Source: Larimichthys crocea
Lineage: Eukaryota > Chordata > Actinopteri > Sciaenidae
Length of the DNA stretch: 64,000 bases
Direction: 5' to 3'
Assembly: GCF_000972845.2 (NCBI RefSeq)
Contig: NC_040033.1
Span: 3,624,241-3,688,240 of the forward strand
A program made the translations under genes and the position numbers. The notes below the pieces were generated by a model, which saw only the letters and a program-made list of their open reading frames with translations, was not told where the DNA came from and did not search any database. Positions within the stretch are counted from its first letter, which is position 1, and each line of letters begins with the position of its first letter. Shown piece by piece: positions 37,701 through 52,700 of the stretch.

Positions 37701-40700
37701 TGAGAAATCACGCGGGTGTCTGATATGGTGGCTTTACTTCAGTAACAACATCGATGTTTTTTCTCAGCTAACAGTAAGAAGACTTCCTGTGTACGCTCCG
37801 TTATCCTCTCAGAATCTCTGTTTGTAAGACGTGTCAATGTCGTGTCAGAACAGCCACAAAGACTTATACTTTAGCGATTTGTCACATCCTTTAGGAAGGT
37901 GATGTGGAATTACTGTAATATCAGATTTCAGTGTTCATTAAATTGAAACTATTTACACAGGCTCAAGTTCTGTGGCTTTTTAGGTACCATTGAGAAAGAA
38001 AGTCTCAAGGCGATGATGGAAATATGAAATGCATCTGTATTTCTGGTGAATACAGGAGCGCCGATCAGGGTGATAGCAAATGGTTTTCCCCCCGAAAAAA
38101 TTCCCAAACACTTTAGAGTGAAGCGGGCCCTGCATCGTAATGTTCATCTTACTCATCCGTCTCTCATCAGTATACCCGCAAGTCAGTGGACAGATGAGGA
38201 TACATGATCTGTCTTTAGCAGGTCCTGGTTATCGAGAACACCATCATACCTTCACCCTGAGGTGAGTGGAGGGCAAAACAGGAAAGGGTAGGACGACAGA
38301 CGAACTGAGAGGAAAAGAATGAACGACAAAGAATTTTCAGATTTTGGACTGAATAACAGAGCTGTGTTCATTCTTTGCTGCTCATGACATTTTTCAATTC
38401 TGCCTTCGAATAATGATTAGTATTAGTAGATACAGCAAAAATACTACAATGTTTGTATGTATTTACTGTAACTCATGTTAGAACTGGAAACGTGAAGACA
38501 TTTTTAATGAAGGATGAGCTTGAGCTGCAACATTTTGTCAGTTAATTGATTAGTTGTCAACTAACAAGCTTTGGTGGTGGTTTAAAAAAAAAAAAGGCTG
38601 AATTCTCTGATTTCTGCTCCTGAAATGTAAATATGTTTTTGTTTCTATAGTCCTCTATGGCAGTGAACTGAAATTGTGGACAAAACAAGATATTCAAGGA
38701 CATCACCTTGGGCTTTTTCACATTTTTTTTTTTTGACATTTTATGGGTCAAACATTTAATCAATTTAAGAAATTACTAGTAGTGATTGATTATGAAAATA
38801 ACCATCCATAGATTAACTTTGCAGAAGTGGAACAGAAAAAGGCCCTCTCGTATCCTTGAGGAAAAAAATCTGGTCAGAGTTGTGAAGCTAGATTATATAG
38901 TAGGTTGCTCAGCAGACAGTATGTTAACACATATTTGTATCAAAATCTGTTCTATAAAGTTAAATAGCTCATATTTAGATGGTCTCATCTCTTCATTCTA
39001 TTAATATGACTTGATTTTGCTACAAAAGTTCACTGTTTAAGCCACTCTCTATTTCATCTGTAGTGTACTGTTTTTACTGTACACCATTCTGAGTGTGAAT
39101 AAGGAATGCAGCCTTCAAAAGGCCAAAGAGTGAACTGTTTTTTAAAAAAAATTACTGCAATCTTATCTTTACATCAGATAAAAAAGAATAATATCATCTT
39201 CTTGTTATGATGTCATGAGTAAAATTCTGTAGAAGCTTGCACACAGCAGCTATTAGCTTAGTTCCTATGAAAGCAGATTAGTGTAGGTATAAAACACATG
39301 ATCAGATCATCACTCGTCAACGCATTGTACCTGTTTTTTTCAAGCAAGAACATCTGTCTGGCCACCCTCTGACACTAAACATCTGTTCTAATCCAGCTGG
39401 CAACAAATCTATACAATTATTATAATGATCGACTTTCATCATACTTCATTCATGGATGCATTTGTGACGACATGTACATATAAACATTGTTTGTCTGCTT
39501 GTGCCTACGTCATTTGATTTGTGTGACAATCAAACACTCTGAAATGAGAGTTGAGAGTTTAATGCAGCCTCTGTTACGAGCCAATAACAACTGGGACAAT
39601 GTAGTATAGTAAAACTATTTACAGTAATAAAAGCTGCATTCTGCGTTTTTTGTTTCCCAGAGTCGCATGTAAACATGAGCTTGATTAGGAAGGGAGGGTT
39701 TGGCTTTGAGAAGCTGCGAGAGCTACTCTGCACGCAACACCGTCTGCTACCGCGGACCTGCCGAGATCTGTGTGTGTTCATGTACATATGTTAACATGGG
39801 TGTCGTAAATAGAGCGTTTCTGGATGTCTGGATATCAGTACTGAACGCTGTGTAATTAGCAAAGACAGGAAAAATAAGCTCCTTTAGTTTGTTTTTTTCT
39901 GTTTGTGCACATGAGGAATGCATGGGTATTTCTGTATGTGTGCTTTGCTTTACACTCTGCCTCCTATAAAGTGTGTGTGTGTGTCTGTGTGTGTGTGTGT
40001 GTGTGGTTGTGGGATGTGACAGTGGTGAGTTTACCAGTCTGACACAGGATATAAAAGTGTAAAACATTAAGAGTACATAACATTCAACAGTTCTTTTGTT
40101 CTAAAGAGCAGCCTCTTAGCTGAAGGGTGATGAATGGTGACTTTTCATATGAATAGATTTCTTTTTCAATGCCTGATATAAACGTATATTTAACCTTACT
40201 GTACAGCCAGAGGAATAAAAACACAAGCAGCGCGTGCAGAGTGTGAAATAACTTGGAACACATCAAAGCTGGGTAGTTTCTATTGCACAAGCAATGGCCT
40301 CCGTCACCTCCCGGAGAAAGAATGCTGATACAATCTGACCTGAGTTCATCCACATAATACTGTATGTGTACTTTAAACTAATATATATTCCAGTACGCAT
40401 CCTGCTGAACACATTTCAGTACCTGTGCTGCTCCAAACTTATCTCCTGTGTGTTGTATTTACTTTAGGTTGAACTTAATGCTGTCTGCTTTACACTGCTG
40501 TGGCTCAGGAGGTGGAGCGGGTCATCCACTAATCAGATGATTGGTGGTTTGATCCCCGGCTCCTTCAGTCTGCATGTGGAAATGTCCTTGGTCAAGATAC
40601 TGAACCTCAAATTGCTCCCGAAGGTGTGTGAGTGTGATTAGTTACTTTCTGTTGAGCAGTTGGAACCTTCTCTGATGTCTCTGACGTCAGCGAGTTGATT

Positions 40701-43700
40701 GGGTGAATGTGATGCACGGTGTAAAAGCACCTTAAGTGGTTGGAAGACCAGAAAGGTGCCATACAAGCAGAGTCCATTTACCATTTACTTTAAGATTTAC
40801 GTCTGCGTATCAGGCGTAAGTGTCTGCAAGATGTACTAGTGTGAGACAGGATGTGAACCAGGAGCCTCAGTGCTCACTCTGCACTGTATTAAAGCTGCAA
40901 CAGTACAGAAGGTCATGCTTTGAACATACAGTAAATTGCTAATGCTGAATGTACTCTGCTGAATATAGAAAGTAGATACCATTTAGATTTGAACATGACT
41001 CCTAGTCATGGCCTGTTCAGGGCATGAGTGAAGTACTTAGGGGGCCAGTGGAGAACAAGTGTGTTGTTCAGTGTGAAGTTTTTTCTGTTATAAATGTGCA
41101 ATATTTTTTGTCATCACGGGCTGAGTAGGTCTCCCACTGATTGATGAATTGACTTTGACATTTAAATTTGGCACTAAGCACCTTTAATGTGATGGTGTTA
41201 TGGCCTCCAGCAGTAATGATAACTGTGTTTTTTACATCAAATGTCAAAGGATAACCAGATATGTCATTATTTGTTCAAAAGAGAAGCAGTCAATGATTTT
41301 TTTTCCTAACAGGTTTAATTCACTTTTTTTGCAACATCTTTTGATTCCAGCAGGATAACAAAGTGTGTATTTAACCTCTGACAGATTTAAAACAGCTTCC
41401 TGCTTATAACAACCATTGAAAAATGGTTGTTACCACTGAAGTTTAAACCACTTAAAAGTTAAGTTGGTGTTATGCACAATTACAAAACACTTGAATCTTA
41501 ATAGAGCCTCTTCATAGAGCAAAAAAAAAAAAATTCCAGAACAATGAAAGCCAACACAAAGCCTTACAACATCTCTGGCCAGTCTGTGTGCACTTGTGTG
41601 TCTGCAGTGTGTGTGTGTGTGTGGGCAGTACATTTATAGCACAAAGCAGTGTGTAAAAGCAGCAATGAATCCGAGCTCTCATGTTTATGTCCTGATTACT
41701 CTTTCCTTCAAACCTTTATGAGACCATTTAAAAACTAGTCGCCTGTTATATCCACAGAATGCTGAGTTAACAGGAATCACGTTTCGCGAGCGCTGCGACG
41801 CCAAGCTCTTTGTGAATGATGCTTTATTAATACATCTTTGACACTTGTGTTATACATACGGCAACTACGGAGAATCAGAATCAACTCACCGGGGCACCTT
41901 GAGGTCCAGCAGCACCAGTCAACCCGATGTCTCCCCTCTCTCCCTGAGGACACAACAGACATGTCAGTACCTTTTTACCTGTGTGGATTATGAATGAGCC
42001 CCATAAGACAGCAATTGTTGCATGGTGTGTGATCATTATCACATATTCACATATTCTGGTGAGAGACGACTGAATAGAGGATACAGTAGAATGTAGAATA
42101 TGGTCCACATACATGTACTTATAGAGTTCAACAGCATTATAAAGCAAAGACGAATGAATGATTTGTTTATATGAAATACTTCCAGCATCTTTCTTAAGAC
42201 AATGGTCAAAGATCACGCAAAGGACATTTTTGAACTTAGGCTGCAATATTTCATTACATTACAATCAGTGAGATGAAAAATAAAAAAGATACGCAAAAAA
42301 GGGAGGCACAGATACAGGTCATGGACCACATGAGGTCTAGATAAAAATATTAATATCCCATTTCCCATCCCAGTACTTCTCTAGTCAAAGGCTCATTTTC
42401 TCTATTATGCATTTAGAGTTGCTTATGCTAATACAAAGAGCAATGATGGGAGCCAGCCTTTTGTAATCGGTTTTTACTTGCAACCATAAAGTTTGTCAAA
42501 AAGTATGTGTCGCTCCAACTGACGGCCTTTAGGAATATTTTCAAGATATAAAAAGATAAACGAGAAATCAGACTTCACATCTGTAATCTCAGAGACTAAA
42601 TTGCTTAGTAGCTTAACTTTTCTAAAGCACCAACTCCATCTTGCAGTCTTTCAGAAGCTGGAAATAGAAACAGTTGGGTTAACTTAATGACAACTGAGTC
42701 ATTTCCATTAGCTGATGGTAAGATTGTGTTGAAAGCTCTGAAAAACCTGCTAAGTGGAGTAAGGGCGGGCAGCCTGCATCTGCAGTATAGACTAGTGCTA
42801 TAGGGGCTCCGGGATACTCAGGTGATTTTGAGGTTTGCCTCCTTGATACATATTTTAGCTCATTCTAATGCATTAAAATGTAAATTGTCATTCCCAACCA
42901 CTGCATAATGTATAAGGTCCTTTATTTTTAGTTGATGCATTACCTGTAGTCACATAGTATGTGTGTTCTGCATTCCTCAACATAGACAGGATTAAAATTT
43001 AAACTTCAAACATTCATATTTGTCTTTAAAATGATTTTAGCCCAGTGTATAAAAATATACCTATGGAGTTCAGAACAGTGACTTAGATTCACACACTCAA
43101 CTCAGTGTGTAACCATAAGTTCTTGTGTCACGCAATGCATACACAGAACACACTCATTTATCTGTAGCTTTTTTTGCATCTGAGGGAGTTGTTTGTATTG
43201 TTTGCGTGTTGCGAGTTTATCTGTGGCGGTGACATTGACGTATGAACGCCAGCCTGTATGGCAAGTGGTGTGGTCAGAGACCTCACATCGGAGCGGCAGC
43301 TTGTTAAAAACAAAAATGAACAGCGACAAACAAACAGATCTGAAGCCACAACACGACATGCAAATAAAGTTTTAAGCACCCGCGAGACACCAGAATCCAC
43401 TGCTTGGTTTTACACTCAGACCTCTCTATACTGTTTAACTACGTCGGTTGGATGTGCTACGACACAAGTGGTATGCGAACAGGTTCCAGTGTGTGCTGCT
43501 GTGATGCACTGACACTGGCAATGAACATGTGAAATAAGCTGTAAAATATATTGTGGTACTGCAACCATTCATTTGTGAAATTATATGATATTCCCTGCAG
43601 AGCTCTGACACGTCACATGTCACTTTTGGTGTACTGTATACAGGCAATGCTCCAAACATTGTCCTAAAAGAAGAAAACCTCAAAGACTAACTAAACTAAA

Positions 43701-46700
43701 TGACTAGAGAGAATATGTACGCCTGGAAATGTAGAAAGAATTAAATTAAAGAAGCAAATGTTGCTTGTTTAGAGGACATCATGTGAGTCTGAGATCCTCC
43801 ACAGCTCAGATCGTTGCAGAATTAAGGATAAACTTTTCAAAGATAAGCAGAACTCATCGATAGAATCTTCAAATCAATGAGAGACTGAGAGGGAAACAGT
43901 GAAGAGCAGTGGAGATGAGTGTAATGTGATTGTACCTCTCAGAGTTTGCTCAGGCCTGGCAGCAGCATTTCACAGAGGCTGCAGACTGGATAGATATCTC
44001 TCCTTACACAGCCCACAATAAAAGGGGATTACAACAATCAGGCTCGCAGCAAATTCAAGCATGAATGGCCTTTTCAAGATCTTCATCTCCTAAGCAGGAC
44101 TTCATTTGAGCAATTTGTCTCAGCTGCAGGAAACACGACGGAACAACCTTCATCAGCTGAGGAACGGAAGAAATGAGGGAATTGAAAATCACACCTGAAA
44201 GGCCCGAGACTTAACGTTGGATCACAGACTAGATGATGAAGATTTACCATGGTAGCCACCCCCACAGCAGCCTCAGGTGTCAGCGCTCATTCATACTGTA
44301 GTTGTAAAGCTTGTTCAGATATGACCTGACCACCGCTGAATGCTAAGTGAGGGGTTTGCTAAATGTGTTCCATACATATGTTTGTTTTTTTCCATGCCAT
44401 ACAGTACATACTGGCTATGAAGTACTACACCATATGTGCAACATGCTGTTTTATGTGCCATAGCACATAACACGTCATAGCGCGTATGTCTAAAGGTCTG
44501 AAGTCTGCTGTCAGACACTTAACCGCTACAGGGGCTCTATTTTAGAGTCGCTCCCAGTGGTGTACGTTAGTTACAACAGGCCCCAGCAAGCTATTATGAT
44601 GGGCTTCAGCTTTATATTGTACAGTTTCGTCACATGATCAAATAGAGACATGACATTGGACAACATCAACATCCCACTTTACACACTAGTGAACTAAAGG
44701 ACTAATAATCAACACTTCCAGCAGTCACAGCACAGCTCAAACCTGCAACCACCTGCATCCATAATGAAACTGCTGAAATGGTGGAGCGCCTCAAATACCT
44801 CACTCACCCTGGAAAAATGCTGCCAACAAAGACTCTCAGCCATCCACAAACCTAAAACACTTTCTGTTGTTGTTCTATAAAAGTATAATCCATTCTCCAA
44901 TTCTCTTCTATTGTTCCTGCTGTGTACTCAACATGTTAACTGCCTCCAATCACTCATCACACCTCCAAAAACATTGATTTCCCCAACCCCAACCACTCAA
45001 ACCTCAACGGCAAAACCATTACACGCAATGCACACAGTACAGTACGTGACCCCAGACACCTCCACAAACACACAGCTCCCATCCAGTCATAGATGCAGAT
45101 CCCTGGCCTGGAAATGGGCACTCTATGGCAGGAGTATATAGCATCACTCAACAACACACCTCGCTAACTGCCGTGTGTGGGTGCTATACATATGGGATGT
45201 GGGTAGAAATGTGCAGTATCAGATGTCTCTTTGTGTTGTTATGTTGTATCTATGTATTTATGTGGGGCTATGTACAGACTGTGGCAACAGATTTCCTTGA
45301 AAGGACAATTAAAAATCTATCTATACAAACTATACAGCAATCTTTGTTGCATATATGTATGACAAAAATACCAAAGAAAACGGGAAACTATTCTTTTGAT
45401 TTAACAGTCTTGTATGTATCTTGTATTTTTTGTTTATGTAGCATAAGCATGATTCTTTTATAGAATGCTATTTATTCAAAATGAAAAGCCTGACAATGAC
45501 AATTTCTTGAGCACAAGTGTATTTCCAAGGCGGCAATCTGAATCATTCACAAGGGCTGTTTATCCACCCAACACATTGTTGTAGGACCTGTTCTTTCTTT
45601 GCACCCCCCAACCCAACGGAGCCCACTTAAACAGCACTGCCTGCACTGTCTATATTTACGTCCCTGGTTGAAGCAGGCACACTGAAATTTCTCTCTGGTG
45701 TCGCTGCCTCCGTTTGGTATCTTGGTTACTCACTGTGTTCCTCAATGTGAGGTGAGGTGTGCTACATTAAAACTCCCTCAGGACTGTCTGTTCCTGGCAG
45801 TCCTTCCCCCAGTGTCTCCATGACCCCAAATAATGAATAGTCAGAGTTTGCACAAAGGGGTCGCCTGAAGCTCTGCATGCTTAATTACAATGTAGGTAGA
45901 CGTGTCACTGCTTCTTTATCCATATTAGTGATGTGGCTCCAGGGATGGCAGTGCTGGTTTGTTGGTTGGTTGGTTCACTTAGAATCAGACTAACATATCT
46001 TTACAGCAGTTGGAAGGATATGACAATATTGCAGATATTCAAGGCAACTAAAGGTCGACGTGTCATGATTTTAGTGGTCCCCTGACTGTTCATCTAGTGT
46101 CACAAGTGGGCTGAAAAATGCCTCGACAGCTGCTGGGTGGATTGTCATGACATTTTGTCCAGACATTGCCTTGCCTTACATTTAGCTCAAAGAATTGTTG
46201 AGTTTGTATCAACGCTCAACCTTAGCTAAAGAATATTTAAACCACCTATTTTGTCTCTCTCTGCTGTCACCACCACCACCACCACCACCCCTCCCCAACC
46301 AGTGTCAAGGTTCTGGCTATAGCCACCCATGGGGGGATCTCCAATTGGCTGCTATAGGGTCAAACACTCAGTACGTTTACATGCACAGCTTAATCGAGCT
46401 ATGCTCAAAATTCGATTTTGTCCCAGTTTACGTGCAACTGAGAAAATCGAATAACTGACGGGAACGTGTCCTCCTTCTCAACACTAGGTTGGGATATGCA
46501 TCGTTTCAGCGGGTTAATACGGCCTCCTTTCCGGTTGACCTACTACGTCACATATTAATAAACTACTGGAGTCAGGCGGCAGACTGGCATTTTCGAATAA
46601 CAGCAGGATGGATAACTGTACAGCTTTGTTCATCTCGTACGTAATTATTGTGCAGATAAGGTGCACGCTATCCCTCATGGTCATGGTGATTTCGAGAGGC

Positions 46701-49700
46701 AGACAAGAACGCTGTATTTTGTTCCGGGGGCATATGCCAGCACGGAGGGTGTGGAGCATGCACACATGCATTGTCCAGTTTAACTCCGATTAAAGCATAT
46801 ACATGCCGGAGAAAACTGAATTCCAATCACATTATCTGGGTGTCTTAATTGGAGTTCTCCAACTCGGATTAAGGCAATAATTAGTTTTTCAAAGTGTCAT
46901 GTAAACATACTGACTGTAGATCTATTTAATCAACAGGGTCAAACTTTGATCAAATACAGCTCCTGCATTCATGTTAACTTGAGTCTTTCCTGCCTTATAG
47001 AGCTGCTAGCATGGCTACAGGCTGTAGATTTTAATTATTTTGTGGACACTAATTTGTTATATATATATTAAAAAAATACTCACTTTCAAATGAACTTTAT
47101 GTGATGAAATAAAAAACTAGTCTGTGAATTCTCACTTTGCATGAAAACGATCATATTCCAACATTTTTAGACAAGTCTGCAACATAACTGCTGTCTGTGT
47201 GTATAACCTGAACAAACAACAGGCTTCAAGTGTGACACCATGAGGTTTGAAGTACTTTCTTTTTGTTTGAGCACTCGGGAGACACAGAGGTTACCAGGTC
47301 CCAGCAACATATATTTTAAGTGCACAGCTCTCCATGTTGGCAGCGAGGAAACAACTGAATTAGCTCTCCACTGCATCTGTTTTCTTTTGAAGTGTCTCAC
47401 CGCACTACGCACATAAACCCATAAGAGCAGCAGACCTCATAATTACACAGCCAAGACGCCCACCACGGTCCAATAAATGGCAAGATGACATAAATCTCTG
47501 GATGTCTAGAACAAGAAAAAATAGACAAGTGCACCAGCCTAACACTGTCCTGTAAGCAGACTAATCTGCTACTACACCCTGCCACATATTGTTAAAGACT
47601 GAAGAGACAGTGACTGCTCAACTTGAATGAATTCTGGTAGAGAAAGAAAAGTCAATAAAAGATAACGACAGCTAGCGGAACAATACAAGAGCGAAACAGA
47701 CTCTATGTCTGACCATATCCCTTTTAACAGGACAGTGTACTGTTCACTTGAGTTGCTGCCCCAAGTGAAGGAATTCAAGGATGTCAGTGGCTTATTCACA
47801 AGTGAGGTACGTTAGAACATGAGATCAATGAGGCAACAGATGCAGTGTTAGCAGGAATGGAGATACGAGAGATAGGAAGGAAGGACTGCTGCCAAAATTT
47901 AGGTTTAATACAACACCATCGGATCAAATGAAGACAGTCATCTAGGGGCAATCAAGTCAACCCAGTGATAAGTTGAGAGTTCAAGAGGAGCTACAGCGTG
48001 TTGTTACAGTTAATTGTGGATTAAAGGCTTTGACTAAGGCTATTTTTCCACTATACCCCACTTGAATCGTGCAATGGAGCTCAAATCCTTTGCAGGGTGG
48101 CTGGACTTCACCCCACGAGATAAGGAAAGTAAGGAGCTCAGACATCCAGAAAGAGCTTGTTGTGTGTCAGAAGTCTTTTCTGATTGCTTCAACATTTGTT
48201 CATAAATTCAATTACTTTTCAAAGAAGGCACTGAAGAAAATAGAAGGGGGAACAGTTTTTTAGCTCAAAACATCATCTTTTACAATGGTATAATCACAAC
48301 ATTGGTACTACCCATTTTCATTCTCAAGATCACTTGATTCTTAGTACCTAATAAAATTATTTGGGCTGGGTTTTCTAAAACTGCTAGTATAGCATATATC
48401 AAAACTGCTGACATAGCATGCGCTGACCCATACCATATAAAACTCTTGTTACATTACAAACAATTTATCTACCTCAAAAAGGATGTTGATCACAGATTCA
48501 AATGTAACAACAAACCCATGTAAATTTATTCTAAACAGAATACTATAACAGAATCTCTAAGCTCTAAGTAGAAACCTTGTTTTTTTGCGTCAAATTCAGC
48601 TGAGGTGGTTTGGGCATCGGCCAACTAGACGCCTCCCTTTAGAGGTTTTCCAGGCAAGTCCAACTGGGAGGAGACCCCAGGGCCGACCCAAAACATGCCA
48701 GATGGATCAAATATCTCTTCTGTACTGGGAACACCTTGGGATCCCCAGTTCCTATAGAATCTTTAGAAACCCTGCTAAATGTCACAAGACCGACTGCCCA
48801 CCCTCCATAACAAAAGCAGGAGAAAAAAAAGGCTGATTAATTTTCAACCTCAAATTATGTCACTGCCCCTGGAAGCGTGTCTGTGCACTCTGCCATTATA
48901 AAAAGCAGATCCTGTGTGTGTGAGTGTGTGTGTTTAGGGGTGGGGGGTCAGTATGTGTCGAGGGATGTGCCTCATTTGCCTCACTCTGAGCATTTACACG
49001 AGTAAAACAGCACCTAATGTGCCTCCATAATCACCATGATTAATCACCTCATTAAATAGCTTAATGTGTGATGGTACAGCTATTATATGTCTTCAGTATG
49101 ATTTATTGTTCTGGATATATTTTATTCAGGCACAAAGCAAAAGTGGTTGTTTTAGGATTCTTCAAGTAAAAGGCTGTTATTTTTGTGTTGTGGCGCTCTG
49201 TCGTCATCTGGAGGTGGTCATAAAACTTAGTCTGAGCTGTCTTAAAAGTTGGTCTTTTTGATGTTCCAATAAAATGTTCCAAAGCTGTTATAATATTATC
49301 AGATTTTAGTCTTGGCACATGCAAAAAGTGAACAACTAATTGGTGCACCATCAGGAGCAACTAGGCAGTCTTGGTTCTATTAGACTGTAGAAAAGGAGAC
49401 AAGTCATCCCATTTGTTTAAAAATTGAGTGGAGAACGACACCAAAAAATGGACAGAAATCGCTGGATTGGAAATCAAAAATAACCTCAAAATGAATCTAG
49501 TCTTCTGTGACTGAGACTTTAGTTTTTTGAACATATGATGTATGGTAGACATTAGATGGACACAAAAGTCTTGTTGAATCAATAGTATAAAAGGTTGTGT
49601 TAGAAAATATCAGCTTTTTAGATAAAGACGAAAGCACAAGTTTGTACACTCAAAAATGGAGAAGTTACAATGTAAGCTACTAATGCTCAGGGTGAATTAC

Positions 49701-52700
49701 CTCTAAATTCTGTTGTCTGCATGAACAGAATTAATTTACATTTATTCTTAGTCAAAACTGCATAAATCCTGGATGAATTCAGCTAACATGGGACACATAA
49801 AAGCAAGAAGTTAAAAATCCTCAAATCACCAAGACTTTGTCTGTATTTCCTTGTGAATAGCACAAAGTTGAAATATGTAAACCCATGGCCACCAACATAA
49901 CCATATGATGTCATTACATTATCATAGACTCTATTTTCTATGCTGAAGATTACTGAGAAAATTACTAAAGCAATTAGTAGGGAAAACACTTTTGGAAACA
50001 ACAATTTCTCCAACTTAGCATCTCTGTTCATAAGAATATTGTTTTATAAATACATATGCAAGATTCAGGCTCCATTGTACTATATGCAACAAGATCACAA
50101 TGTAATGTAGTACTGTAACAGAATAAAAGGTCCAACCTATGCTCTTAGTTACGAAAATTAAATAACACAACTTTATTTTAAAACTATATTTCCAATAAAA
50201 TGTACAGCTTTAATTTTGATGGTTTTAAAGAGCTCAAGAAGTCTCATAGTTTTCATTTTATCTGTTGCTGTAGTATGTGTTTGTTTTATTAATGTTTTTT
50301 TCCACATCAGTAGTTTTCCTTCACGTGACCCCCTGGGGGGGCTCTGTGCATCTGTACTTGTGGTAGGCCAACCGATGATTTGGAGGTCTAAGAGCTGCAG
50401 GATGGAGAAGCTGTAACTTACATATGTAGTTAGGAGGTCTCTGAACTTGCTTCTAAATTACAAGTGCAGTGGTTAAAAATAAATCCTACTTAAACTCAGA
50501 GGCTTCCCTCTGATTTGTAGAATGACTCTATTGTCATGTTCCCTAATTTAAAGCTTCCGTAAGCTTCTTTGGATTTGATAACACATCTCTACTGTTGTCA
50601 AATCTTTTTTTTTTTTGTCTTGACAGAAAATTCCCATTTTAAACATTAAATCATCTTTCATCAAATGTCTTCTTACAGGTAACAGTTATACTATTAGTAA
50701 TTATAGGGAAGGCATGTGTGATGTACAGTATCTTTATCTCTGTGTGACATGAAAACCTCACGCAGCTGCGCCTGAAAAATCCATAATTTTGGGTGTAGAA
50801 AACTCCACGCCTGATAATAAGAGACCCGCATCCACCACAAAGTTGATAATTTTTAACTTGCCTCACGAGTGTGAAATCCTAAATTGTTTGAAAGTTGATG
50901 TGCATGTTGCTGAAAGAAAGTGTGTGGGGGGGATAGTGTGTGATTAAAGACCATGCTGACAGCCTTAAGCCTTGTACAGTGTATCTAACTTTAGGCCTCA
51001 TTAACATTCAATGGAGCTGTCATGGATGGGTGGACAGAAATTCTTTACAGTTGATGGAAGATGTTTCCTCAGGCGGTGACCACACTGGGAGCTAATTTGG
51101 TTTCTGCACGGATCACATCTGGATTTTTTTTACAACTTTACTATCACTGGGTGTTCACTCAGTTGTATGGGAACTGGTTTAATGCCGTGGCCTTACGCAG
51201 CAGTATGTACATTTTCACAACACTGTCACAAGACATCTGTGATATTAAGCAAGACTGTGTCTAGGATTGTGGATATACTGAAGTTGTGAGCCCAAAGTCT
51301 TCAAGTGAACCCCATCTCCCTAAAACATGTAATTTCCTGCAAATGTTTTATGGTCTAAATGCTGTGTCAAAGAATCAACCTCGATCTGCCTCCTCAGGTC
51401 ATTAAAATCCCCAAATTTCCAGAAACAATACTGACGACATGACCTCAGTGGCCTCAGTGGTACTGTGGCTGTTACAGGTTACATAATCGTAGGCCTAGTG
51501 GGAAAGAAAATGTAGGCTTAAAACTCCATTAACCATAGACTGCATAAAAAGACGGACAACTTTCTATTTTCTCCCACTCTGACATCATTTGTCTCTGCAG
51601 TAGTGATCGGGGGTTGGAGGCATGGCAGACCATACACCTGGCCAACTCAAGCACGAGCAGGGCTCAGCTTTCAATCATGATCATGGGCGGACTGGGACAA
51701 AAAATCGGCCCTGGCATTTTGGACCAGAGCAGCCCACAACAACAACAATTACATAATAATTATCCATGCAAGCTGTATTTAGGCTGCTTACTACTGCAGT
51801 GATGGCTGCTGATTATTTACCTGGTAGACAGGAAGAAGATGAATAAAGCTAGGGCTCAAACTACTGCAGAGTGTCTCTATCAGACTAACACAATAACACA
51901 AATATTACAGCTTATTTATGACTTTATTTCTTGAAAGACCAGAATAGAGCGGCTAAAGATTTCTCACCTAGTGATAAGCTGTAACTCTTAACTGGCGACT
52001 CAGCCAGTCATTCATGAATGCCATTGTTTTATTGGTTTTATGACACTGACTTCCCATGTGTTTATACTGGTTTATATTAAATGGAGGCTGGATCAGGAGA
52101 AGGCTAATTTGGAATTAGTGTGTATTGAACATCTGTAACCCCTCAGAAAAAATACTAAATAAGCTTATTTTTGTGGTTAATTTCATGCTGTTTCAAGTTC
52201 ATGAGCCATATTCTAGCCAACAAAATGAATAAATAAAGACCATTATCCGTGGCTGTGGAGTGAAGGCTTTGCAGAAGAATTGAGGCTTTAATGTTGTGAA
52301 ATAATATGGGAAACATGACGCACATTGGACTGCAACCATGCAGGATAAGGAGAATGCTTGAAATCATTTGTCACATGTAGTGTGCAGTCTTTTTGTTTAC
52401 TCTTTTTTACTGACAGGATTTGGACCTTGGTATCTCTAAAAGCTTGGTTATAGCTTTGATAGCAGTTGGTGGTATTAGATCTATATTGATATATATATAG
52501 TTCATAGGTAAGGAAAAGGCTTACCAAAGATTTCATTTCATATAAGCTGAAATACAAATTAACAGAAGACAAAAAAAAAAAAAAAAACGTCAATTGACTT
52601 TTGCATGACCTTGTTGTTTTCCAAAAAGCACCAGCACAGTCAGCTGTGAGATCAGTTAAAGATGTCCTGACAAATGCTCACATTCACAAACACAGCTGTG

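Noticed and set aside
40497..40570. tRNA gene
   Set aside because: It has A-box-like and B-box-like text but no foldable cloverleaf, and it continues into a SINE body; the same holds for 15640-15715.
45780..45835. Possible Gly-X-Y text on the minus strand (GHGDTGG...)
   Set aside because: No repeated Gly every third residue, an early stop and no splice borders.
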